Shown piece after piece: positions 7,350-14,437 of a stretch of DNA of 16,568 nt. The translations under genes were made by a program, and so were the position numbers. Every line of letters begins with the position of its first letter. Position 1 is the stretch's first letter. The notes below the pieces were generated by a model. It was not told the DNA's origin, did not search any database, and worked only from the letters and a program-made list of their open reading frames with translations. Source of the DNA: Chitinophagales bacterium (GTDB lineage Bacteria; Bacteroidota; Bacteroidia; Chitinophagales; BACL12); the NCBI GenBank assembly GCA_014380545.1, contig JACMJP010000322.1, positions 1-16,568 of the forward strand, written 5' to 3'.

Positions 7350-8636
7350 ATGAAACCCACAAAGAAATTATGTATTGTGTTTTTTATCACAATCTCATCA
7401 GTTTGTTTTTCTCAATCAATTTCTGACTCACTTGTAAATGATGATTACCTGAAAGTATATCTTGATGGTGTTGATTTTTACCAGGACTATATAAAACAAA
7501 ATATCACTTTTATTAATTATGTGCGGGACAGGTACGATGCGCAGGTACATTTATTAATTACACAACAGCAAACAGGCAGCGGCGGAACTGAATTCACTTT
7601 ATTTTATTTGGGCCAGCTTGAATTTGCGGGTAAAAATGATACAATTAAATATGTTGCCAATTCAATTAATACAGAAGATGAAATAAGAACAGGATTAATA
7701 CAAAGTATGCAAATGGGTTTATTATCTTATGTAGCTAAATTACCAAAGCCCACCGCTGTTAAAATTTCTTTTACTGCTGCAGCTTCATCTACCGAGAACC
7801 GCCAGCAGGACGATAAGTGGAATGGCTGGATATATTCTTTGAGCGGAAACGGAAACATCAGCATTGATAATGTTTACAGGTTTTATAATTATGGCGGTGG
7901 CATTTCTGCAAAAAAAATTACGGAAAAATGGAAAATAAATTTCTCCGGAGGGGCATATAAAAATGAGAGCAGGTTTGTTTTTGGTGAAGAAGTTGGCGAT
8001 ACAGTTTTTTCTGAAAATAATAGTGCGTATGCAGATGCAATTGTTGTAAAAAGTTTAGGCGATCACTGGAGCGTTGGTTTTCAATCAGGTTATTTCAGCA
8101 GCACATATAGTAATTACGATCATAATATTTATTTTTCTCCTGCTGTTGAATACGATATTTTCCCTTATGGCGAATCAGAATCTAAATTGTTATCCTTCTT
8201 TTATAAAATAACTCCCGAATATGCTGACTACACCGACACAACAATTTATGGTAAAACGACAGAATTTTTATTCAGCCATAGTTTAGATGTTTCCTTATCA
8301 CTCAAAAAAAAATGGGGTTCTGTTTCCACCGGCATTGGTGGCTCAAATTATTTAAATGATTTTGGAAAAAACAAGTTTAATTTTTTTGGATCCATTAACT
8401 GGCGCATTTATGAAGGGTTATCAATTAATGGATTTGTCGGTTATGATATTATTCACGACCAGGTGAACATTCCAAAAGGAGAAGCAAGCGATGAAGACAT
8501 TTTATTACAGCAAAAAGAATTATCTAAAAGCTATGGCATGTTCACCTATTTTGGGATATCTTATTCCTTCGGTTCTATTTATAATAATGTTGTGAACCCC
8601 AGATTTGAAACCGGTAATTTTTCAATTTCTTTTTAG
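7350..8636 (+). CDS. Putative outer-membrane beta-barrel protein of unknown function
   Basis: A 428-residue exported protein. Residues 1-21 are a Sec signal peptide (MKPTKK followed by a hydrophobic core, cleavage near CFSQS). Residues about 35-130 form a conserved-looking N-terminal domain with the signature YIKQNITFINYVRDRYDAQVH, then TQQQTGSGGTEFTL and a second helix-like part (DEIRTGLIQSMQMGLLSY). From about residue 140 to the end the sequence alternates polar and hydrophobic residues with many aromatics and Gly, as in a 10- to 14-strand barrel, and ends in Phe (NFSISF), the usual last residue for insertion by the BAM complex. It is not TonB-dependent (no plug domain). I recall similar hypothetical proteins in Bacteroidota and neighbouring phyla but know no function. 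It follows the 157-residue protein by 28 bp and may be part of the same transcript. Confidence 0.82.
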   Translation: MKPTKKLCIVFFITISSVCFSQSISDSLVNDDYLKVYLDGVDFYQDYIKQNITFINYVRDRYDAQVHLLITQQQTGSGGTEFTLFYLGQLEFAGKNDTIKYVANSINTEDEIRTGLIQSMQMGLLSYVAKLPKPTAVKISFTAAASSTENRQQDDKWNGWIYSLSGNGNISIDNVYRFYNYGGGISAKKITEKWKINFSGGAYKNESRFVFGEEVGDTVFSENNSAYADAIVVKSLGDHWSVGFQSGYFSSTYSNYDHNIYFSPAVEYDIFPYGESESKLLSFFYKITPEYADYTDTTIYGKTTEFLFSHSLDVSLSLKKKWGSVSTGIGGSNYLNDFGKNKFNFFGSINWRIYEGLSINGFVGYDIIHDQVNIPKGEASDEDILLQQKELSKSYGMFTYFGISYSFGSIYNNVVNPRFETGNFSISF

Positions 8637-8660
8637 CCAGGTGTTATATCAACACTAACG

Positions 8661-8700
8661 AAGAAAGTTATTGCGGACCTGATCCGCAATCTGAAAGTTA
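8661..8700. repeat. Palindromic intergenic repeat, possible bidirectional terminator
   Basis: ATTGCGGA (8670-8677) and TCCGCAAT (8683-8690) form a perfect 8-bp hairpin with loop CCTGA. It is flanked by the direct repeat GAAAGTTA at 8663-8670 and 8693-8700; the second copy includes the stop codon of the lamin-tail gene. It lies between two convergent genes, where it could end transcription from both sides, though no T-run follows the stem on either strand. The core resembles the TTGCGGA-CTTGA-TCCGCAA type palindromes I recall as scattered many times through some bacterial genomes, so it may be one copy of a REP-like family. Confidence 0.6.
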
Positions 8701-10020
8701 ATAGGGGTTGAATTTTATCACCTTCTCACTAAAAACATTTCCTGTTTTATCAACTACATTTAAAAAATAAATCCCTGATGCAACAGTATTTCCATCAGCA
8801 TCTTTTCCATTCCAGCTTATTGTATTTGTAATTGGCAGATCAATTATTTTTTCACCCGTTATATTTAGAATAAATAATGCAGAAATATCAAAAACATTTT
8901 TTTCATCAAACAAAAAAACGATCATATCACTAAAAGGATTTGGCTGCGCATGAATACTGTTTTCATTTGCTTCAATATCATGTATGGCATCAGGGCAGGG
9001 GAGAATGAATTCACCTCCCGGGCTTCCGTGCGGGCAGCCCGCCACCCATGTTGAAGGAACATTCGGATTGCCATCCTCCACATATAATTCAATTGTAAAA
9101 CCCGCACCGTCAGCATCTGTTGGCCAGGGAAATTCATCATCATAGCGAACACTGTATTGCAATAGCAGATCCGCATCATACAATCTCACTGCATCACCAT
9201 TATTGCTTAAGCCGAAATTAAATTCACCAATAATATTTGTAACAGATGGAAAAAATGAACCCATCGCTTCCAGGCTATCGGCTATCACCAGCCTTTCATT
9301 TGCATTTAAAATATTGCCTGCCCCTATTGTAAAAATATTAGCTGCATTATTATCCCTGAACTGCCAGCCCGAAATATCAATTGCGCCTGCACTTTTATTC
9401 CAGAGCTCTATCCACTGCTTCATATTAAAATCTGCAGCGCTGTTATAATTAATTTCACTTATCACAATAGCATAATCGCATGGCATATAGGCTTCACCGG
9501 GGCTTCCGCCCACACAACCCGCAATCCAGTTTGCAGGGTCGTTCTCATCACCTTCATAATCTAAAATTTCCACCGTGGGCCCCAAACCATCAGCGCCGTT
9601 TGGCCAGGGCAGCGAATCAACATAATTTACGGCCCTTATTAAACTGCCTCCAGCATCATACAGGCGCACACTTCCAAGCGTATTATCAAAACCAAACTCA
9701 AAAGGACCTACCACATTCGTAACAAAAGGATACACCATAGCAAATGTATCCGTGCGCTGTGCAGCAATTAAAAATTCACCTGCACTCAGCACAGTGCCCC
9801 CCGGAAAAGTAAAGCTGTTAAAAGGCGTTTCATCCCGCAGCTTCCAGTTGCTTATGTCAATACTGGCACCGCCGTAGTTATGCAGCTCCACCCAGTCCTG
9901 GCTTTGAAGGCTGCTGTCCGGGTTATAATGAAATTCGCTAATAGCAACCGTTTGCCCCGCAATTTGTTGCGCACACACGATCAGCACATAAAAAATACAG
10001 CTTGAAATTATTCTTTTCAT
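8698..10020 (-). CDS. Secreted protein with two lamin-tail domains and a C-terminal T9SS sorting domain
   Basis: 440 residues from the chosen start. An in-frame ATG exists at 10140, but the Met at 10020 is preferred because it opens a normal signal peptide (MKRIISSCIFYVLIVCAQQIAGQ, cleavage near residue 23) and has a TAnnTTTG element just upstream. Two homologous lamin-tail (LTD) domains follow, at about 24-181 and 184-342. Each has the pattern I-S-E-x-x-Y-N, then W-(V/I)-E-L, I-D-I-S-x-W, V-R-L-Y-D-A and PWP, and closes with AGCxxGSPG and a second Cys (Cys169/Cys181 and Cys329/Cys342), perhaps a disulfide. Residues about 350-440 (QPNPF...ASGIYFLNVV...KVIKF) are a T9SS type A/FlgD-like sorting domain. 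LTDs are small immunoglobulin-like modules found in exported bacterial proteins, often with nucleases or adhesion roles; no catalytic domain is present here. Probably a surface or extracellular structural or binding protein. Transcribed alone, convergent with the barrel-protein gene. Confidence 0.88.
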   Translation of the reverse strand: MKRIISSCIFYVLIVCAQQIAGQTVAISEFHYNPDSSLQSQDWVELHNYGGASIDISNWKLRDETPFNSFTFPGGTVLSAGEFLIAAQRTDTFAMVYPFVTNVVGPFEFGFDNTLGSVRLYDAGGSLIRAVNYVDSLPWPNGADGLGPTVEILDYEGDENDPANWIAGCVGGSPGEAYMPCDYAIVISEINYNSAADFNMKQWIELWNKSAGAIDISGWQFRDNNAANIFTIGAGNILNANERLVIADSLEAMGSFFPSVTNIIGEFNFGLSNNGDAVRLYDADLLLQYSVRYDDEFPWPTDADGAGFTIELYVEDGNPNVPSTWVAGCPHGSPGGEFILPCPDAIHDIEANENSIHAQPNPFSDMIVFLFDEKNVFDISALFILNITGEKIIDLPITNTISWNGKDADGNTVASGIYFLNVVDKTGNVFSEKVIKFNPY

Positions 10021-10026
10021 TACAGC

Positions 10027-10034
10027 CAAAATTA
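10027..10034 (-). promoter_or_regulatory. Candidate Bacteroidota -7 promoter element for the lamin-tail gene
   Basis: On the minus strand these bases read TAATTTTG, a full match to TAnnTTTG. The element ends 6 bp before the preferred start codon at 10020, so the transcript would have almost no leader. No convincing -33 TTTG is seen upstream. Confidence 0.35.
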
Positions 10035-10148
10035 CGATAGCAGGGATAACATTAAAAAGACATTTTTTTAACATTGCCGGATAAGGAAATGAAAGAATTT
10101 GAAATACATATTGTTTCTTTCCACATAAACCTGCTTCCACTTCAATTA

Positions 10149-10161
10149 GCGCATGTTGCGC
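10149..10161. promoter_or_regulatory. Short GC-rich palindrome between divergent genes
   Basis: GCGCA (10149-10153) and TGCGC (10157-10161) form a 5-bp inverted repeat with spacer TGT in the 220-bp divergent region between the lamin-tail gene and the deacetylase gene. It stands out as G/C in AT-rich surroundings and could be an operator. Nothing else gene-like is seen in this region apart from the two -7 elements. Confidence 0.2.
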
Positions 10162-10212
10162 ATTTATATTTTACACACCCGCCACTATAGTCGAGCCCAG
10201 CATCAAATCCTT

Positions 10213-10220
10213 TAACTTTG
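10213..10220 (+). promoter_or_regulatory. Candidate Bacteroidota -7 promoter element for the deacetylase-acyltransferase pair
   Basis: TAACTTTG followed by CC fits the TAnnTTTG consensus. It lies 20 bp upstream of the GTG start at 10241, which would give a leader of about 10-15 nt. No clear TTTG at the -33 position is seen, so the call rests on the -7 motif and its position. Confidence 0.45.
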
Positions 10221-10240
10221 CCACCCAAACTATCCTCACT

Positions 10241-11212
10241 GTGCGTTCAGAAATAAAAAATGTACTAAAGACTCTTCTATGGAATACAAAGGCAGCATAT
10301 TTAAAAGATACGCATGCTGTAAAAGGAGACTCTGTAATACTTGTTTATCATGGTCTTGTGCCTAAGCATCATTTAAAGTTTAACATGCGTTTTCTAACCA
10401 CGGGTGTTTTTAAAAAACATATGCAGCTTTTTAAGAACACCTGTAATATGGTTACCGTGCAGGATATTTATGAAAATAATATTGATAAGAACGCTTTAAA
10501 TGTTGCCATCACTTTTGATGACGGGTATAAGAACAACCATACCTATGCAGCGCCAATATTAGATGCAATGCAGATACCAGCAGCATTTTTTATTACAACT
10601 GTGCAGGCAGGTGGTTATAATTATTTATGGACAGATTTTCTTGACATAACTTCTTTTTATGCAAGGGGAAATTTAATAGTGGATGGAAAAACATTTATAA
10701 ACCATAACAAAGGTTTTCTGTATGAAGGCAAAACATTAAAGCAATATTGTAAAGATGCAGACTGGAAATTTAAAGTGCAGATGTTTGAGGCAATGAAGCC
10801 ATTTAAATCTGCCTTGCATCATGCGCCCAATAAAGAATATTGGGAATTGCTTGGCTGGAAAGAACTGGTTGAGCTGGCAAATAATAAATTGTTCACCTTA
10901 GGCAGTCATGGCTTATATCATAACAATCTTGAAAATGTAACACATGCAGAAGCCATATTTGAATTGCGCACATCAAAATTATATCTTGAAAAGATGACAC
11001 AAAAAACCATTGATCACTTTGCATATCCTGATGGCAGTTATGATCATGCACTTATAAAAATTGCAGATGCAGCAGGCTATAAATATCAGTTGATCGTCTC
11101 ATCAAAATATAAGCAGGATGCAGAAGATAAAAGACTGCTTCAGCGGTTTACCGTTAATCCTTATCTGAATGCACCCGGGCAGATGAAATATATGATAAGA
11201 AGAAAATATTAA
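10241..11212 (+). CDS. Polysaccharide deacetylase (NodB-homology, CE4 family)
   Basis: A 323-residue NodB-homology protein. Motif 1 is TFDDGYKNN with Asp93 (catalytic base) and Asp94 (metal); motif 2 is SHGLYHNNL with His223 and His227 (metal ligands); motif 3 is FAYPDGSYD (262-265), the counterpart of the RxPxG motif. All metal ligands of CE4 enzymes are therefore present. These enzymes remove N- or O-acetyl groups from chitin, peptidoglycan, poly-N-acetylglucosamine or capsular sugars. No signal peptide is evident, so it may act in the cytoplasm on an intermediate, unlike many exported CE4 enzymes. The start is a GTG, placed 20 bp after a TAnnTTTG element; the first ATG inside would be at residue 49 and would lose the VILVYHGL strand, so GTG is preferred. 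Its TAA overlaps by one base the ATG of the GNAT gene (TAATG), implying coupled translation. Confidence 0.9.
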   Translation: MRSEIKNVLKTLLWNTKAAYLKDTHAVKGDSVILVYHGLVPKHHLKFNMRFLTTGVFKKHMQLFKNTCNMVTVQDIYENNIDKNALNVAITFDDGYKNNHTYAAPILDAMQIPAAFFITTVQAGGYNYLWTDFLDITSFYARGNLIVDGKTFINHNKGFLYEGKTLKQYCKDADWKFKVQMFEAMKPFKSALHHAPNKEYWELLGWKELVELANNKLFTLGSHGLYHNNLENVTHAEAIFELRTSKLYLEKMTQKTIDHFAYPDGSYDHALIKIADAAGYKYQLIVSSKYKQDAEDKRLLQRFTVNPYLNAPGQMKYMIRRKY

Positions 11213-12147
11213 TGGCATCAGCACCCATACATATTATCAGGCTGAGTAATGATAACATGAAGGATGCACATCTGTTATACAAGGAAGTGCTGCGGGGTGA
11301 ATTATCTTTTGAAAGCTTCAGTAAGAAATATGATACAGTCTACACAGGTGTTAATCACTGCGCACATATTGCTTATGCCGGAAATAAGCCAATAGGCTTT
11401 TATGGTATTGTGCCATCTTACTTTTTACATAAAGGTAAAAAATACCTCGGCGCCGAGGCCTGCGACTTTGCAACTGTAAAAGAATTTCGTGGACAAGCTA
11501 TTAATGCAAAAATTGCTACGCAATGTTATGAAGTATTAAAAGAATATGATTGTCATTTTGTTTTCGGCCTGCACAGCTTTGCATCTTATACTGCTTCTAA
11601 AAAGATGCATTGGATAGAAGTAAAAAGAAAATTATTTCTTTTTCGCTTTGCTGTAAATACATTTCCTTTTGTTCAATACATGCATAAATTAAATGTATTT
11701 GGAAATGCGGATGCAAGATTTAAAACTGTGTTTGCACAATACATTATTGAAAGAAACTCCTTTACAAATTTATTAAATAGCGATGATGGTGTTTCTGCAT
11801 TATATGATGAAGGCTTTTTACAATACAAGACCTTTTCACCAAATTATGTTATTGAAATCCTGGGAGTAAAGTTTTGGGTTAAGATGCGTTCGTTTCTGGA
11901 AATAGGTGCTGTTTATTATAAAAGGGAAGAAGACTTTCATAACGCCTTAAAACATTTAATTCAACTTGCAAAAAAGATCTATGTAAAGGAAATTATTATC
12001 AACGCATCAGAAGGCACATCTTTATACAGTGCGTTAATAAAATTAACAACACCACAACCATCCTGGCCCGCAGGTTATTTGAATTTCAGGAATGAAATGG
12101 ATGCAGCAGAGCTTGTATTTAATTCCGCAGATTTTGATACCTATTAA
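11212..12147 (+). CDS. GNAT-family acyltransferase paired with the deacetylase
   Basis: A 311-residue protein with an N-terminal GNAT (Gcn5-related N-acyltransferase) domain. Residues about 7-135 show the usual order of strands: PIGFYGIVPSYF, then EACDFATVKEFRGQAINAKIA, where FRGQAINAKI occupies the place of the acetyl-CoA-binding (Q/R)xxGxG/A loop, followed by FVFGLHSFAS. The loop is not a perfect consensus. A second half of about 170 residues may be a divergent GNAT-like fold, as in acetyltransferases that act on large or surface substrates. No signal peptide or membrane helix. The start codon overlaps the deacetylase stop, so the two products are likely made together and act on the same glycan: deacetylation of an amino sugar followed by acylation of the freed amine is one possibility. 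The substrate is not identifiable. A strong terminator lies 17 bp downstream. Confidence 0.8.
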   Translation: MASAPIHIIRLSNDNMKDAHLLYKEVLRGELSFESFSKKYDTVYTGVNHCAHIAYAGNKPIGFYGIVPSYFLHKGKKYLGAEACDFATVKEFRGQAINAKIATQCYEVLKEYDCHFVFGLHSFASYTASKKMHWIEVKRKLFLFRFAVNTFPFVQYMHKLNVFGNADARFKTVFAQYIIERNSFTNLLNSDDGVSALYDEGFLQYKTFSPNYVIEILGVKFWVKMRSFLEIGAVYYKREEDFHNALKHLIQLAKKIYVKEIIINASEGTSLYSALIKLTTPQPSWPAGYLNFRNEMDAAELVFNSADFDTY

Positions 12148-12164
12148 TGCACGGTATAAAAAAC

Positions 12165-12195
12165 AAAAAGGCGAAGATCATATCTCCGCCTTTTT
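12165..12195. terminator. Bidirectional rho-independent terminator
   Basis: AAAAAGGCG (12165-12173) pairs with CGCCTTTTT (12187-12195); after one A/C mismatch the stem continues with AGAT/ATCT around a CAT loop. The T-run on the right arm serves the + strand and the A-run on the left arm serves the - strand. It lies between the convergent GNAT and FKBP genes and ends both. Confidence 0.9.
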
Positions 12196-12215
12196 AAATA
12201 AGCGTATTCAATAAA

Positions 12216-12914
12216 TTATTCTACATCTCCGGGCACCACCTTCACTAACTCAACTTCAAATATCACCGCTGCATTTGGCGGAATTGGACCACCACCCATT
12301 TGCCCGTAACCAAGCTCTGAAGGAATATAAAGTTTCCATTTGCTTCCTTCTTTCATCAGCAATAATGCTTCGGTCCATCCTTTCATATAGTCTTTCACCG
12401 GGTAAGGAGCTGGCAGGGGCTTGCCCACATTACTCTCTATTGGCGATCCGTCTAATAGCGTTCCGGTATAAAACACCTGTACTTTATCAGTTATTACAGG
12501 AGTTGCCCCGGTTCCTTCGGTTATTACTTCATATTGCAAACCGCTTGCAGTCGTAATTATGCCGGGTTTAGTTTTATTGTCTTCAAGGAATTTTTTTCCT
12601 TCATCAAGACTCTTTTTTGCTTTTTCCAATTGCATTTTCTGGAAATAACCATTCAGGTAAGCCAAACTTGATTCATTATCCATTAAAGCAGTTGTATCAT
12701 CAGCAAATGCCAGCTTCATGGCCTGGATCATAAGATCTGTGTTTAGATCTGTAAGTCCCTGTTTTTGCAGGCTTTCGCCTATATTAATGCCTAATGCATA
12801 ACTTACAGAATCGTTTGAATTGGTTAACGCACCGGTGGTGGATGCATTTTTTTTAGAGCTCTCGCACGATACAATTATAACTGTGATGGCGAGAAGGAAA
12901 TACTTAATTTTCAT
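12216..12914 (-). CDS. FKBP-type peptidyl-prolyl cis-trans isomerase, lipoprotein
   Basis: A 232-residue lipoprotein. The signal peptide MKIKYFLLAITVIIVSC ends in a lipobox with lipidated Cys17, so the mature protein sits on the outer or inner membrane facing the periplasm. Residues about 36-113 are an FkpA/Mip-type helical N-terminal dimerisation domain (DSVSYALGINIGESL and a long charged helix). The FKBP domain is at about 122-228, with VFYTGTLLDG, MKGWTEALLLMKEG, KLYIPSELGYG, IPPNAAVIFEVELVKV. It should speed proline isomerisation and act as a chaperone for exported proteins. Oddly, the FKBP12 active-site pair Phe36-Asp37 (normally ...V-F-D-S-S) is Ile159-Glu160 here, and the following loop is altered, so isomerase activity or inhibitor binding may differ. 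It has its own -7 element (12940-12947) and ends at the shared terminator with the GNAT gene. Confidence 0.93.
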   Translation of the reverse strand: MKIKYFLLAITVIIVSCESSKKNASTTGALTNSNDSVSYALGINIGESLQKQGLTDLNTDLMIQAMKLAFADDTTALMDNESSLAYLNGYFQKMQLEKAKKSLDEGKKFLEDNKTKPGIITTASGLQYEVITEGTGATPVITDKVQVFYTGTLLDGSPIESNVGKPLPAPYPVKDYMKGWTEALLLMKEGSKWKLYIPSELGYGQMGGGPIPPNAAVIFEVELVKVVPGDVE

Positions 12915-12939
12915 TGCGTTGATTTTATTTTTGGAGGGG

Positions 12940-12947
12940 CAAAGATA
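12940..12947 (-). promoter_or_regulatory. Candidate Bacteroidota -7 promoter element for the FKBP gene
   Basis: The minus strand reads TATCTTTG followed by CCC, a full match to TAnnTTTG. It ends 25 bp upstream of the FKBP start codon, giving a leader of roughly 20 nt. No clear -33 TTTG is visible. Confidence 0.5.
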
Positions 12948-12987
12948 GGTGGCAGGGCTGAGAAAATGAAACAGGATTAATCATTAG

Positions 12988-13100
12988 GCAGTAGCAGTTA
13001 GCAGTGTGCAGTCAACTGTCTTCAGTCAGTAGTTAATACGCTTTTCAAAGAAGCAGTGTATTTCATAACATCCTGAATTCAACTGCCCACTGTCAACTGC
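12988..13100. repeat. Inverted arrays of a degenerate 7-nt CAGT-containing repeat
   Basis: On the + strand, from 12988 to 13035, units with a 7-nt period follow one another: GCAGTA, GCAGTTA, GCAGTGT, GCAGTCA, ACTGTCT, TCAGTCA, GTAGTTA. On the - strand, 13100 to 13080 reads GCAGTTG, ACAGTGG, GCAGTTG. The two arrays therefore face each other across about 44 bp. They fill most of the 188-bp gap between the DUF58 gene and the FKBP promoter, where no ORF is seen. The arrays could pair imperfectly as RNA and might end transcription of the DUF58 operon. I recall similar CAGTTGG-type intergenic repeats from other Bacteroidota genomes. Confidence 0.75.
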
Positions 13101-13102
13101 AT

Positions 13103-14437
13103 TTAAATCAATCCTCTTGCTTTCAGCTCCAGGTATTTATTAATAGTATTAATGGAAAGATCGGCAGGGGAAGTGATGATAGTTTGAATACCGTATTTAT
13201 TTAATTCCTGCCGGATGAGATTTTTTTCAACCGCAAATTTTTCTGCTATTGTCGTGAGATAAATATCTTCAAGGTTTGTTGCTTCTGTTTTGCTGTAGCG
13301 CACAATTTCATCATTCTCAAAAAAGATAACAACTAATAAATGCAGCTTATTTATTTTGCGCAGAATATTTACTACCCTTTCAATAGCGTAAATACTTTCG
13401 AAATTGGTGAACAGGAAAATTAAGCTCCGCACTTTAATTGCATTGCGAATATGCAGATATAATAATTCATAATTCGCTTCATTAAACCTTTCCTTTTCGT
13501 TATATAAGGTTTCTAATATTTTTCTAAGATGCCCACGGTTTTTATCAGGTTGTAATGTTGTACCTATCGTATCGCTGAAAGTTATAAGCCCCGCTTTATC
13601 ATATTTCCGCATTGCAATATTTGCTATAACCAGCGACGCATTAATTGCATAATCCAATAAGCTCAGTTCATCAAAAGGCATTTTCATTGTCCGGCTCTTA
13701 TCGAGGATACAAAAGAGTTGCTGTGCTTTCTCATCTTCATAATGATTTACCATTATGTCTCCTGTTCTTCCTGTAGCTTTCCAGTTAATACTTCTTATAT
13801 CGTCGCCCTTTACATATTTTTTTATCTGGTCAAATTCATAACTATGCCCTATGCGGCGCATTTTTTTTACACCTTCAAAAAATGCGATCCTGCTTAAAGT
13901 GCGCAATTCATATTTTTTCATTTGCAGGATGGATGGATAAACCTGTGTTGTATTTCTTTTATCGAAGACAAAGCGGCGTTGTATTAATCCCAGAAATGTA
14001 TGAGCGAAAATATTGATGTTGCGAAAAATATAAACTCCTCTTTTAACAGGGCGCAACTGGTAGGTTAATCTTTTTTCATCTCTTGCAGCTATTGTGTAAT
14101 TAATATAAAAATCTCTTTTCTGTAACTGATAAGGCAGCTCGTCAATAATGCGAAGATGTAGTGTAATGTTTGACCTGCTTGTTAATTCAAGATGCACAGG
14201 GTTTTCATCACTCAATGAAAAAACATCACTCACATTTCTTTCACATAATAACCTGGTAGTTGGGTTAAATAATAAAATAATATCAACAAGACAAAAAGCG
14301 ATGAATACAATTAATGTTGCCTGCCCGAGTGGAAATAAATAACTATAGCCGAAACTCAATGCAAACAATACGGCAACAATTCCGAGCAGGAAATAAAATC
14401 TTGATCTTATATAAATATTTCTGAACGGGTTTTTCAC
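13103..14437 (-). CDS. DUF58-domain membrane protein
   Basis: A 444-residue protein. Two hydrophobic helices near the N-terminus (about 14-34 and 39-57) anchor it in the cytoplasmic membrane. A beta-rich part (about 75-170) follows, then the DUF58 core with YVKGDDIRSINWKATGR (208-224) and a von Willebrand A-like segment (FCILDKSRTM, 242-251). DUF58 proteins are regularly encoded with MoxR ATPases and are thought to be their partners in assembling or regulating envelope or metalloprotein complexes; the biochemical role is not settled. The start is GTG, inside the 4-bp overlap GTGA with the moxR stop codon (14434-14437), so translation is probably coupled. Length and motif spacing are normal for the family. 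It is the last gene of the operon visible here; a repeat array follows downstream. Confidence 0.93.
   Translation of the reverse strand: MKNPFRNIYIRSRFYFLLGIVAVLFALSFGYSYLFPLGQATLIVFIAFCLVDIILLFNPTTRLLCERNVSDVFSLSDENPVHLELTSRSNITLHLRIIDELPYQLQKRDFYINYTIAARDEKRLTYQLRPVKRGVYIFRNINIFAHTFLGLIQRRFVFDKRNTTQVYPSILQMKKYELRTLSRIAFFEGVKKMRRIGHSYEFDQIKKYVKGDDIRSINWKATGRTGDIMVNHYEDEKAQQLFCILDKSRTMKMPFDELSLLDYAINASLVIANIAMRKYDKAGLITFSDTIGTTLQPDKNRGHLRKILETLYNEKERFNEANYELLYLHIRNAIKVRSLIFLFTNFESIYAIERVVNILRKINKLHLLVVIFFENDEIVRYSKTEATNLEDIYLTTIAEKFAVEKNLIRQELNKYGIQTIITSPADLSINTINKYLELKARGLI

Noticed and set aside
8922..9722. Several open frames of 80-85 codons overlapping the lamin-tail gene on both strands
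   Set aside because: They lack recognisable domains, lie fully within a well-supported gene and have arginine/proline/histidine-rich compositions typical of frame shadows.
12988..13100. CRISPR array
   Set aside because: The repeats are 7 nt long, degenerate and without unique spacers; no cas gene is present.
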